A DNA stretch of 64,000 bases from Flavobacterium sp. HJ-32-4 (GTDB lineage Bacteria > Bacteroidota > Bacteroidia > Flavobacteriales > Flavobacteriaceae), in NCBI RefSeq assembly GCF_022532105.1, contig NZ_CP092832.1:186001-250000 (forward strand), written 5' to 3'. Shown here one piece after another: positions 8,275 through 17,100 of this stretch. The notes under the pieces were generated by a model, which was not told the DNA's origin, ran no database searches, and saw only the letters and a list, made by a program, of their open reading frames with translations. Within the stretch, counting starts at the first letter, position 1, and each line of letters starts with the position of its first letter. Position numbers and translations under genes: made by a program.

Positions 8275-10287
8275 TTACAGGTTCTTGATGACGAATTCGC
8301 TTCGGCGGTTCAGCTCGTGTTGTTCTTCGTTGCACGCGTCATCGGGCACACAACGGATGATAGGCTGGCTTTCGCCGTATCCTTTAGCCGAAATACGCGT
8401 TGCCGGAATACCGTGCTCGATAATGTAATCAAGGGTAGACGCCGCACGCTTCGACGACAATTCCTCATTATAGCGATACGTGCCCCGCACGTCGGTGTGC
8501 GAGCCGATCTCGACGACCATCTCGGGGTATTTCTTCATCAGTTCGACGACGCGGTCGAGAATCGGTTTCGAGTCCTTCCGGATATACCACAAATCATAGT
8601 CGAAGTAAATCGGGTCGGTTTTGATTACCAGTCGGCCGCGCTCTTCCACCACGTCTTTTTCCTTCGCTTTGATATCGGCCACACGCTGCTGCTTTTCCTG
8701 CTCCGCTGCTTTCCGGGCCGCTTCTTCCGCCTGTTTTTTCTCCTGCTCAATAGCGGCATCAGACTTCAGCGCCATCGAGGCGTCGTTGACCTTTCCGCGC
8801 TCTTTCTTCAGTTTCAGGGTGCGGCTGTCACTGGAATACGCGGGTTTCGAAGCCGAGACTTTATACGTTGCTTCGCACGCCACGCGAAAGCGAAACGCCC
8901 CATCGGCAGCCGTCGTGACCACTTCTTCGCCAGCGGTGCCGCCCACCGTCTCCAACACCACCTTTGCACCTTCGAGCGGCAATTGGGTGTCCTTGTCGGA
9001 AATAATCCCTGTTATCTCCTGTTTGCAGCCTTCGACAATCAGCGGCTTGGTCTCGTGGAGGAAATAGATGTCATCGCTTCCCTTCCCGCCCGGACGGTTG
9101 CTGGAGAAGTAGCCGTCTTTCGTCGCCGGGTCAATGGAAAAAGCAAAGTCATCATAACCGGAATTCAACGGCAAGCCCACATTATAAACCGTTTTCCCGT
9201 CTGAAACATACACATCGAGCGCACCGTAGCCATAGTGGCCGTCGGAGGCGAAATAGAGCTTCCCGTCCTGCGCCACAAAAGGAAACTGCTCACGCTGGTC
9301 GGTATTGATTTCCGGACCGACGTTCACCGGCTCGGCATAAGTGCCATTATCGATGGCGACCGACCAGATGTCGAATGACCCGATTCCGCCGGGGCGATCA
9401 GACGAAAAATAGAGGGTCTTTTCATCCGGGCTCAACGCCGGGTGCTCGACCGAAAAATCAGGGCTATTGAAAGGAAGCGCCGTCACGCGGGTCCAACCGG
9501 CGTCGTATTCGGCTTTATAGAGTTGTACGACCGACACGCGTTTTCCGTTCTTGCCCCGCTTGCCATCCTTGAAATAGTTTCGGGTAAAATACATCGTGCG
9601 ACCGTCCTTCGTAAAAACCGCACTCGCTTCGTGAAGATCGGTTTCCAGTTCCTTGGCATACGAGGTCGCCACAGAATCCTCGGGCGAGGTCACAGCAAGC
9701 AAATCCAGGTAGCGTTCGTCGTTCCATTTGAACTTCTTATCCAAAAGTCCTGACGACCGTTTGACGCCCGCAAATACGACTTTCTTGCCGTCGTTACTGC
9801 CGCCGAACTCGCTGAACGGCGTATTGAAGGGAAGGCCCCGGATATCAAACCGTGGCCCAATCGCGGTGATATTCTCGAGGGTCTCAATGTCTTTCTCCAG
9901 TCGTTGCAATGCATCGGTCTGCCCTGTCTTCGTCAAAAACTTCCGATAGACATCCGCCGCCAGTTTATAGTCGCCTGCTGTCTTCAAGGTATGGATGTAC
10001 CGCCAGGTGTAGGAAGCATCCACAGCGTCCGGAAACTTCCACAGCAACTGTCTGTAGAGGGGCTGCGATTTGGCGAAATCACCCGTAAAATAGTACGCAT
10101 CCGCCAGATTCCGGACCACCTCCAGCGAACCGTCCGTTTCAATCAGACGTTCGTAGATGGGAATAGCCTCCGAATAAAAGGTCCGTTCAAAATACCGCTT
10201 CGCCATCATCTTGTCCTGCGACTGTCCGAACACACCCATCGCCAACAGCCAGCAGCCTATCACCATCGTTATCTTCAAACGTCCCAT
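8275..10287 (-). CDS. OmpA-family protein with TPR, beta-propeller and regulatory domains (PorE-like)
   Basis: The protein is 670 residues when started at MGRLKITMVIGCW (10287), which gives a proper signal peptide. A longer reading from 10320 would run into the upstream gene. In order it shows TPR-like helices (about 25-140), PD40/WD40-like beta-propeller repeats (LSPDEKTLYFSSDRPGG, DGYFSSNRPGGKGSDDIY, about 150-405), a carboxypeptidase-regulatory-like beta sandwich (ITGIISDKDTQLPLEGAKV), a charged Lys/Glu/Ala linker, and a C-terminal OmpA peptidoglycan-binding domain (VEIGSHTDVRGTYRYN, LSSKRAASTLDYI). This is the layout of PorE of the type IX secretion system, which ties the PorP complex to peptidoglycan. 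It starts 1 bp after the stop of the PorP/SprF gene and is third in a cargo-PorP-PorE unit. It may be a paralogue specific to this cargo, not the core PorE. Confidence 0.88.
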   Translation of the reverse strand: MGRLKITMVIGCWLLAMGVFGQSQDKMMAKRYFERTFYSEAIPIYERLIETDGSLEVVRNLADAYYFTGDFAKSQPLYRQLLWKFPDAVDASYTWRYIHTLKTAGDYKLAADVYRKFLTKTGQTDALQRLEKDIETLENITAIGPRFDIRGLPFNTPFSEFGGSNDGKKVVFAGVKRSSGLLDKKFKWNDERYLDLLAVTSPEDSVATSYAKELETDLHEASAVFTKDGRTMYFTRNYFKDGKRGKNGKRVSVVQLYKAEYDAGWTRVTALPFNSPDFSVEHPALSPDEKTLYFSSDRPGGIGSFDIWSVAIDNGTYAEPVNVGPEINTDQREQFPFVAQDGKLYFASDGHYGYGALDVYVSDGKTVYNVGLPLNSGYDDFAFSIDPATKDGYFSSNRPGGKGSDDIYFLHETKPLIVEGCKQEITGIISDKDTQLPLEGAKVVLETVGGTAGEEVVTTAADGAFRFRVACEATYKVSASKPAYSSDSRTLKLKKERGKVNDASMALKSDAAIEQEKKQAEEAARKAAEQEKQQRVADIKAKEKDVVEERGRLVIKTDPIYFDYDLWYIRKDSKPILDRVVELMKKYPEMVVEIGSHTDVRGTYRYNEELSSKRAASTLDYIIEHGIPATRISAKGYGESQPIIRCVPDDACNEEQHELNRRSEFVIKNL

Positions 10288-10288
10288 A

Positions 10289-11221
10289 TCAAAAAAATCT
10301 AGGTGATTTATCGTAACCACGTCCCATAAAGTTCAGATCAAACAGCAGGAATACTTCGTGGGTGCCCGAATTGAACTGCCCCAGGTTCGACAGCGTATGA
10401 TCGTAGGCATAGCCAATCCGCACCTGCGGACTTACCTGCCACGCCATCAGTCCGCTAAACGAATCGTCGATCCGGTAGGCCGCGCCCAATTCAAAACGAT
10501 CCCGCCACAAGGCGTTGAGCGTCACATCCACGGCCGCTGGTGTACCTTCCGCAAAACGGGTCATAAACGCCGGTTTCAGCTTTAGGTTCGGAGACACCGG
10601 CCATACATAGCCTCCGGTAAAAAACGTATGCATCTTTTCGCCTCCATACGACTGTATACCGTTTCGTTCGACGATATGGCGAGAGGAAAGGAAATTCGGA
10701 ACCGATAGACCCACATAATAGCGGTCGGTGAAATAGTAAAGACCGGCCCCGACACCCAGCTTCGACATGTTGACATTCTCAGCGAAGGCCGCGTCGGAAG
10801 CGGGGTCGCCACTTTCAAAAACGAACCCATTGAAATTCGTCTGCAACGACGTCAGCCCGGCCTTTAATCCGAGTGACAGGCGGTGCTGCCCACGAAACTG
10901 CAACACATACGCAAAATCCGCATAGAGGTTGGTTTCCTTTTTGGCGCCATCGCCTATATCGTCAGAAATCGCCGAAAGACCCAGTTCCACCTGACGGTCG
11001 ACCGGCATATGGGCAAAAAACGTCATGGTTTTCGGCGCGCCCACTGCCCCCACCCATTGTGAGCGGTAGAGTCCGCCCAGGTTCAGGATATTCGTCGTAC
11101 CCGTAGCATAGGCCGGGTTTACCACGTTCATATTGTACATATAGTGGGTATACTCCGGATCCTGCTGGGAGAAAGCGGCCAGTGCTGCAAAGAGCGCGAT
11201 ACACGTGTAGAATGACTTCAT
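10289..11221 (-). CDS. PorP/SprF family type IX secretion outer-membrane protein
   Basis: This 310-residue protein has a signal peptide (MKSFYTCIALFAALAAFS) and the family start QQDPEYTHYMYNMNVVNPAYATG, followed by amphipathic beta strands. PorP/SprF proteins are outer-membrane barrels; in F. johnsoniae SprF is needed to export the adhesin SprB, and type B cargo genes usually sit next to an SprF-like gene. Here the gene overlaps the 3' end of the type B cargo gene (its ATG lies at 11219-11221, the cargo stop at 11218-11220) and is followed directly by the PorE-like gene. The three are very likely co-transcribed and work together, with this protein as the cargo-specific exit or anchor. Confidence 0.92.
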   Translation of the reverse strand: MKSFYTCIALFAALAAFSQQDPEYTHYMYNMNVVNPAYATGTTNILNLGGLYRSQWVGAVGAPKTMTFFAHMPVDRQVELGLSAISDDIGDGAKKETNLYADFAYVLQFRGQHRLSLGLKAGLTSLQTNFNGFVFESGDPASDAAFAENVNMSKLGVGAGLYYFTDRYYVGLSVPNFLSSRHIVERNGIQSYGGEKMHTFFTGGYVWPVSPNLKLKPAFMTRFAEGTPAAVDVTLNALWRDRFELGAAYRIDDSFSGLMAWQVSPQVRIGYAYDHTLSNLGQFNSGTHEVFLLFDLNFMGRGYDKSPRFF

Positions 11222-13851
11222 CGGTTCAGGTATAGCCGCCCTTGTCGTGGGCTTTTGTCGTCACGGTTGAAATACAGAATATAGAAATACACCCCATTCG
11301 GCACGACGCCATCGATCACGGCACCCGATTGGGCCTGACCATCCCATTCGGGCTTATTGATGGCGCCTTTGAAAAGCAGATTCCCATAGCGATTATAAAT
11401 TTCGAGTCGGAAATCAGGGTACAGGAACTCAATTTCCGGAATTCGGAACGTATCGTTGATGCCGTCGCCATTAGGCGAAAATCCGTCGGGCACCATAAAG
11501 GCATATTCCGTCGGGTCACAGTCCGTAAGGGTTACCGTTACGGCGATACCGTCGGGCGATACACAACCGGTAGCCGGATCAGAATCGTATCCGTAATAGG
11601 TGGCACCTTCCTGTAACAGCGTGGTGTTGGGCAATAAGACGCCATCGACGGCCGCATCGTACCACAACATCTCGCCCGTCGCCCCTACGTTATCCGACAG
11701 GCTCGCCAGCGTGGGGTTGTCGACACCACAAAATGCCGAACCACCGGGCAATAACACGGGTGCATCTACCGTAATGACCGTCACATTCGCCTGTGCCCTC
11801 GCCGACGTGCAGCCCGTCGCCGGATCGGTGACCGCTACAAAATAAGTCCCGTTGGTAAGAGACGTATCGGCGGGAAGTACATCATCCGACACATCGTCCA
11901 CATACCAACTAAACGTAGCCCCCGTAGGCGTAAGTTGGCCGACAGTAGGCGTATCGGTGCCACAAAAGACCTGATCCGATGTCACCGGAACAGCGGGTAG
12001 CGGCTGGATCGTAAACGTGCGAGAGGCAGAAGCGGTCGCGACACCACAGGCATTAGCGTTGTTCTGGAGTCCGGTGATCGAAAGCGTCGTGGCACCCGTG
12101 TTCGTCAATGAAGTGGCCGGTACTACAAACGAAGCGTTGCCGCCGGAGGCCGATACTACAACTTGCTGGTCAGTGGCGGTATTGGCGCCCGAAAGCGAAT
12201 AGGTTACCGTGACGTTCGAGAGCGAACCCAATCCCGACAAAAGCGCCGTAACGACATCCCCTTCACAGGAATTGGCAATTACGACCTGAAGGGCCGAGGT
12301 GTTCGGTTTGGTGTTGACCACGATGGTACGGGTAAACGTAGACGTCGTTTCGCAATCGGTTGCCACACTGCGGATGTAGGTAATCGACAAAACCGTCGCA
12401 CCGGGATTCGGCAAAAGTGTTGAGGGAAGGATGAAAGTCGCCGATCCGCCCGACAGGGTAAGTTGTAACGCGGTCTCCGGAAGCGTACTGGCACCCGAAA
12501 GCGTGTATTTCATATCATAGACCCCATCCGCCAGTGCACTGCCGGATAGCGTCGCGACGGCATCTTCCCCCAAACAAATCGGAGGAATGGCCACGGTAGC
12601 CGGATCGATTTCGGGAAGAGGAAAAATGGAGAGTACGTCTGATACATCAATCGGGTTCGGACAATAGCCCGGACTTTCCTTATCCTTTATCTGGACAATC
12701 GTGATGGTGTAATCCCCGGCCTCCGGAAAGTTCGAAGGCGGAATCGGAAAGGTCATCACCCCTCCCGCAAAATCGGCTTCCCCCTGAAGGGTAGTATTCG
12801 CCGGACCGGAAATGGTATAAGTAAACGTATACGTTCCATCCGGAACCGGAAAAGCGCCCTGGGTCAGGGTTGCCTGATAGGTGGCAGTAGCGATTTCCGA
12901 CTCACAGATATCCGAATTCACCACCAATGTCGCGCCCGTGAAGTCAATATGCGGTTCGATGACGAAGACAACTGTTGCCGTTTCGGGCGTACATACCGGA
13001 TTCGCCGGATAAACCGTATAACTGTAGCTATATTTCCCCGGGCCATAGGTTTGGAAGACCTGCTGGAGGTTAATATGTGAGTCGAAGAAGCCGAAAATCT
13101 GGCCGGTACCGTCGACGTCGCTCCAGATACCAAAAGGATCTTCACCTGACAATATATCCTGAAGGTTGATATCGGTGTAAGCGGAGAAATCGTCGGTATC
13201 ACAAAAGCCCTGTTCGGGGGCACTTCCCGGATTCGGCTTCCGGTGTACGGTTACAAATATCGTAGCCGATACCGGCGGACATGAACCGGCGGACGGCACG
13301 GTATACGTAAACTGAAAAGTACCCAATCCCGCCTGGGTTGCATCGAGAAAATTCCCGGATAACGCCCCGGTATTGCTGTCATCACTCCAGGTTCCGTTTT
13401 GTTGCGGGTCGGGATCAGAACCTTCAAAGAAACTGAAAAGATTCACCGACTCATCATCGCTGCAGGCCGAGCCGTTGGGCGCCGGAACACCTGCCCACGG
13501 ACCAATGATGACGGTGGCAATAGCAACATTGTCCGCACAGGCGCCTGGTACGGTGTAGGCGAACTGGTAGACGCCGCTTAGGTGCAGTTGCCACGTATCA
13601 AGAAGTCCTGTAGAAGTATTCAACGCACCGCTCGGCAGTGGAAACGACCACGTGCCCCCGGGGGAAGGTGAACCACCCAAAACGGAAAACAAATCAAGGA
13701 ACTGGTTAGACGGATTGGAATAGTCGCAAATTTCAATGGTGCCGTCGTCACCCGCGCACTGCGCATTGCTATGGAAGAGCCCGCCCAGGGTCACGAAAAA
13801 TACCATCATCCACACCCTTCGCGAGCGCCGGGCAAAACCGTTTTCAATCAT
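11218..13851 (-). CDS. Large secreted protein with type B T9SS sorting domain (gliding-motility-type C-terminus)
   Basis: This 877-residue protein begins with a signal peptide (about residues 1-30, after MIENGFARRSRR) and consists largely of Thr/Ser/Gly-rich beta-sandwich modules. Two early modules share GTWS and YTVPxA motifs. A middle tandem shows repeated TLSGGSATF-like and VVSASGGNASF-like strands. Two late modules share the pattern FCGxDxPTxxxL. The last about 95 residues are a type B C-terminal domain: VPDGFSPNGDGINDTF, then LEIYNRYGNLLF, WDGQA and PNGVYFYIL. That domain directs export through the type IX system and attachment to the surface or release. Neighbouring PorP/SprF and PorE-like genes support this. 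Adhesin is the likely role, but no known binding domain is recognised. Confidence 0.88.
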   Translation of the reverse strand: MIENGFARRSRRVWMMVFFVTLGGLFHSNAQCAGDDGTIEICDYSNPSNQFLDLFSVLGGSPSPGGTWSFPLPSGALNTSTGLLDTWQLHLSGVYQFAYTVPGACADNVAIATVIIGPWAGVPAPNGSACSDDESVNLFSFFEGSDPDPQQNGTWSDDSNTGALSGNFLDATQAGLGTFQFTYTVPSAGSCPPVSATIFVTVHRKPNPGSAPEQGFCDTDDFSAYTDINLQDILSGEDPFGIWSDVDGTGQIFGFFDSHINLQQVFQTYGPGKYSYSYTVYPANPVCTPETATVVFVIEPHIDFTGATLVVNSDICESEIATATYQATLTQGAFPVPDGTYTFTYTISGPANTTLQGEADFAGGVMTFPIPPSNFPEAGDYTITIVQIKDKESPGYCPNPIDVSDVLSIFPLPEIDPATVAIPPICLGEDAVATLSGSALADGVYDMKYTLSGASTLPETALQLTLSGGSATFILPSTLLPNPGATVLSITYIRSVATDCETTSTFTRTIVVNTKPNTSALQVVIANSCEGDVVTALLSGLGSLSNVTVTYSLSGANTATDQQVVVSASGGNASFVVPATSLTNTGATTLSITGLQNNANACGVATASASRTFTIQPLPAVPVTSDQVFCGTDTPTVGQLTPTGATFSWYVDDVSDDVLPADTSLTNGTYFVAVTDPATGCTSARAQANVTVITVDAPVLLPGGSAFCGVDNPTLASLSDNVGATGEMLWYDAAVDGVLLPNTTLLQEGATYYGYDSDPATGCVSPDGIAVTVTLTDCDPTEYAFMVPDGFSPNGDGINDTFRIPEIEFLYPDFRLEIYNRYGNLLFKGAINKPEWDGQAQSGAVIDGVVPNGVYFYILYFNRDDKSPRQGRLYLNR

Positions 13852-13911
13852 GTAGTTGGTTTATGTCGTAAACATAACAGTTGAAAACGGATTTCTCCCC
13901 GTCTGAAAACA

Positions 13912-13938
13912 AAAAAACGCCTCGGTGAGGCGTTTTTT
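13912..13938 (-). terminator. Terminator hairpin between the protease and cargo genes
   Basis: AAAAAACGCCTC and GAGGCGTTTTTT form a near-perfect stem with a short loop. It lies 22 bp beyond the stop of the minus-strand protease gene and upstream of the cargo gene on the same strand, so it separates the two transcripts. Confidence 0.88.
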
Positions 13939-13959
13939 GAGTATGCGAGACGTAGGGCG

Positions 13960-16185
13960 TTACGATTTCACCACCTTTTCTTTTTTCTTAAGGTTGAGGC
14001 CCGACGTACCCGCGCTATTTTGCTGCATATCGGAAAGCACGTTGAGCGCCTCTTCGATATAGGCATCCTTGGTCAGGGCCTCGTGCCAACGATCGCGTTT
14101 TTCTTTCAGCGTTTCGTCTTTCTTCACCAACTCATCTTCATACGGCAAAGACGCGAACGTGAGGTGGTTGTCATAATCGCTGATCGATTTGAAACGTTTG
14201 GCGTCATTATCGAGATCGTCCTGCTCTTTGCGGAATTTGACGAGGTTCAGGCTATACGTGTTCTCATCACGACGGCCGGCCAGCCATTTGGCGTTCTCAT
14301 CGATCAGTTTGAACTGCGGATTCTCGGCCACCCGTTTGCGGCTGTTCGTGATGGCTTTTCCTAAATCGCCCCCTTTCCAGGATTGGTACTGAGCCGGATC
14401 GATTTTATCCCACGGCATGGCATTGTGAAGGTCGCGTTCGCCGATTTCGATATACGAATACCGATCCGGTACGACGACGTCACTGCTCACACCGCGAAGT
14501 TGGGTTGACCCTCCGTCGATACGATAGAATTTCTGTGTAGTGGTCTTAAGCGCACCCAAATCGCCGTAACTGCTGTTTCGGACAAATTGATTGAGGTCGA
14601 TGATATTCTGCACGGTTCCTTTTCCGAACGACTGCTTGCTTCCGAGGATTACACCACGCTTATAATCTTGGATAGCGGCAGCGAGGATCTCAGACGCCGA
14701 CGCAGAGAAATTGTTGATCATCACCACCAACGGACCGTCCCACTGCACACGGCTGTCGGTGTCGGCCAATACTTCTTTCTGTTTTCCCACCGTCTTCACC
14801 TGTACTACCGGCCCTTGGTCGATAAACATACCGGCAATATCCACTACCGTACGAAGCGAACCGCCGCCATTGTCGCGCAGGTCAAGAGCGATACCCTGCA
14901 CACCCTGCTCTTTCAGGCGCGCGATTTCCTGTGCGATGTCTTTGGCAGCATCACGGCTGTCTTTATTTTCAAAATCGATGTAGAATTTCGGGAGGTAAAT
15001 GATGCCATACAGTTTGTCTTTCATCTTGACAATACTGGATTTCGCATACGTCTCATCGATCTCCACGATGTCGCGGATCAGTGAGATAACCTTGATGGTA
15101 CCGTCTACTTTCTTGACGGTAAGGCGCACTTCCGTGCCCTTTGGCCCTTTAATTTTCTTGACAACGTCGTCGATACGCATCCCAACGACATCCACAGGCT
15201 CTTTATCGCCTTGTCCGACTTTCAGCACCACATCACCCGGCTCCAGTTCTTTCTGTTTCCACGCAGGCCCGCCGGAAATCAACTCCGTAATTTCGGTGAA
15301 ATCGTTCTTTTTCTGCAGACGCGCGCCGATTCCTTCCAATTTACCCGACATACTGATGTCGAACTTATCTTTATCCTCGGGCCCCATATAGGAAGTATGC
15401 GGATCAAACCGCTCAGCAATGGCGTTCACAAACACCGAGAACCAGTCGGCACGATCAAGGTCAGCCAGGAAGCTGAATTGCTCATCAAGCGATTTTAGAG
15501 CGGTTTCGCGTGTCTCTTTTTCGAGTTCTTCAAAGGTTTTGGGCGTATTATCCTGTTCGGTTTTCAGGCTCGTCTTGATAGGCACTCCGCCTTTTTTCTT
15601 ATCTTTTTCCTCTTTGTTTTTGCCTTCCTGTATGTCAAGCCGGTCCGCCAGCGATGAAAGCGTCGACAGCTTGATTTGCTTACGCCATGTATCCTTTATC
15701 TCTTCTTTGGTTTTGGCATACGGCAGCTTCTCATAGTCGGTATTGATTTCCTCATTTACCGTGTAATCGAATGGCTTGGAGAGGATGTCTTTGTAATACG
15801 ACTTACTTTCCGCAATACGCTCTTGCAGACGGTCGTAGGTGAGGTCGAAAAACGTAAGGTCCTTGTTCTTGATGGCATCGTCGATCTGGGTTTCATACTT
15901 GGAAAACTCGTCGATATCCGATTGCAGGAAGAAACGTTTGGACGGATCCAGCGCATCCAGATAATCCTTGTAGACCCCTTTCGAGAAGTCATCATCGATT
16001 TGCTTCGGTTGGTAGTGTCCCCGCTCGATGACAAACGTCAAAAGTTCCAGCAACATCTTGTCTTTTTCCGGATCCCCTTCCTTAGAACCCCTAAATGGAA
16101 TGAAACTCAAAAGCGCAAGCGATACCAGGCCGACGACGGTCAGCAACTTATAATTCCTTTTCATAAATTGAAAAATAGCGTTCAT
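13960..16185 (-). CDS. Tail-specific (carboxy-terminal processing) protease, S41A family
   Basis: This 741-residue protein resembles Prc/Tsp, which cleaves periplasmic proteins from their C-termini. An N-terminal hydrophobic segment (YKLLTVVGLVSLALLSFIPF) serves as signal or anchor. A helical N-terminal region follows, then a PDZ domain (ELEPGDVVLKVGQG, VVKKIKGPKGTEVRLTV) and the S41 catalytic core with DLRDNGGGSL, the serine motif FSASASEILAAA (near residue 496) and the lysine motif SFGKGTVQN about 25 residues later. The C-terminal Prc-type helical domain follows. The start could be 16185 (MNAIFQFMKRN) or 16164 (MKRNYKLL). The upstream extension to 16242 is improbable because it crosses the divergent promoter region with surE. 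Confidence 0.92.
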   Translation of the reverse strand: MNAIFQFMKRNYKLLTVVGLVSLALLSFIPFRGSKEGDPEKDKMLLELLTFVIERGHYQPKQIDDDFSKGVYKDYLDALDPSKRFFLQSDIDEFSKYETQIDDAIKNKDLTFFDLTYDRLQERIAESKSYYKDILSKPFDYTVNEEINTDYEKLPYAKTKEEIKDTWRKQIKLSTLSSLADRLDIQEGKNKEEKDKKKGGVPIKTSLKTEQDNTPKTFEELEKETRETALKSLDEQFSFLADLDRADWFSVFVNAIAERFDPHTSYMGPEDKDKFDISMSGKLEGIGARLQKKNDFTEITELISGGPAWKQKELEPGDVVLKVGQGDKEPVDVVGMRIDDVVKKIKGPKGTEVRLTVKKVDGTIKVISLIRDIVEIDETYAKSSIVKMKDKLYGIIYLPKFYIDFENKDSRDAAKDIAQEIARLKEQGVQGIALDLRDNGGGSLRTVVDIAGMFIDQGPVVQVKTVGKQKEVLADTDSRVQWDGPLVVMINNFSASASEILAAAIQDYKRGVILGSKQSFGKGTVQNIIDLNQFVRNSSYGDLGALKTTTQKFYRIDGGSTQLRGVSSDVVVPDRYSYIEIGERDLHNAMPWDKIDPAQYQSWKGGDLGKAITNSRKRVAENPQFKLIDENAKWLAGRRDENTYSLNLVKFRKEQDDLDNDAKRFKSISDYDNHLTFASLPYEDELVKKDETLKEKRDRWHEALTKDAYIEEALNVLSDMQQNSAGTSGLNLKKKEKVVKS

Positions 16186-16300
16186 TGGATTTAAGCGAAC
16201 TAAATTAAGGAAAAACAAGGCGGAGCGTCCGCACCCCCGCATAATTTTTTGTTAAACGTATAATCGGACGACGTGCGTCCCCGCTCACCTGCAAAATACG

Positions 16301-16308
16301 TATTTTTG
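16301..16308 (+). promoter_or_regulatory. Candidate -7 promoter box for surE-lpxB
   Basis: TATTTTTG matches TAnnTTTG 21 bp before surE. The bases just upstream (CAAAATA, 16292-16298) read TATTTTG on the other strand, a 1-nt shorter version that could serve the divergent protease gene, so two promoters may sit back to back here. Confidence 0.5.
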
Positions 16309-16328
16309 CGGAGCGAAACGTTACACTT

Positions 16329-17099
16329 ATGGCGAAAAAACCTTTGATTCTCGTGACCAATGACGACGGAATTACCGCACCCGGTATCCGGATGCTCATC
16401 GCCTGCATGGCCGCCATCGGTGACGTGGTCGTCGTTGCCCCTGACAAACCACAAAGCGCTACAGGCCACGCGATTACCATAAACAATACGCTCTACCTCA
16501 ACCACATCAGCAAAGAAGGCGATGCGATTCCCGAATACAGTTGTTCGGGCACGCCGGTCGATTGCGTCAAATTTGCCGTAAACGAAATCCTCCATCGCAA
16601 ACCCGACCTCTGTGTGTCGGGCATCAACCACGGCTCGAATTCGTCGATCAATGTCATTTATTCCGGCACGCTTAGTGCGGCGGTTGAAGCGGGCATTGAA
16701 GGAATTCCGGCCATCGGCTTCTCGTTGCGCGACTACGACTGGAATGCCGACTTTTCTCCTACCCGTTCCTTCGTCGACACCATTGCCCGTAATGTGCTCG
16801 AAAACGGTTTGCCGCCCGGGGTCATCCTCAACGTCAATTTCCCAAAATTGCCCGAAAGCGCTATTAAAGGGATTCGTATCTGTCGGCAGGCCAAAGCATT
16901 CTGGCAGGAGAAATTCGACAAACGCACGAGTCCGATGGGACGTGATTACTACTGGCTGACAGGCGAATTCATCAACCTCGACAAGGGGGAAGACACCGAT
17001 GAATGGGCGCTCGATAACGGATATGTATCGATCGTGCCGGTGCAGTTCGACCTGACCGCCCACCATGCGATCCAGGAACTCAATACGTGGAAATTCTGA
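16329..17099 (+). CDS. surE: 5'/3'-nucleotidase SurE
   Basis: SurE is a metal-dependent phosphatase acting on nucleoside monophosphates and short polyphosphate. The 256-residue length is typical. The N-terminal metal site VTNDDGI (D12, D13), the VVAPDKPQSATGHAIT stretch, the SGTPVDCVKFA motif and SGINHGSNSS with a conserved Asn are all visible. The stop is directly followed by lpxB with a 1-bp gap, so the two are likely one operon. The surE-lpxB pairing is common in Flavobacteriia. Confidence 0.96.
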   Translation: MAKKPLILVTNDDGITAPGIRMLIACMAAIGDVVVVAPDKPQSATGHAITINNTLYLNHISKEGDAIPEYSCSGTPVDCVKFAVNEILHRKPDLCVSGINHGSNSSINVIYSGTLSAAVEAGIEGIPAIGFSLRDYDWNADFSPTRSFVDTIARNVLENGLPPGVILNVNFPKLPESAIKGIRICRQAKAFWQEKFDKRTSPMGRDYYWLTGEFINLDKGEDTDEWALDNGYVSIVPVQFDLTAHHAIQELNTWKF

Positions 17100-17100
17100 T

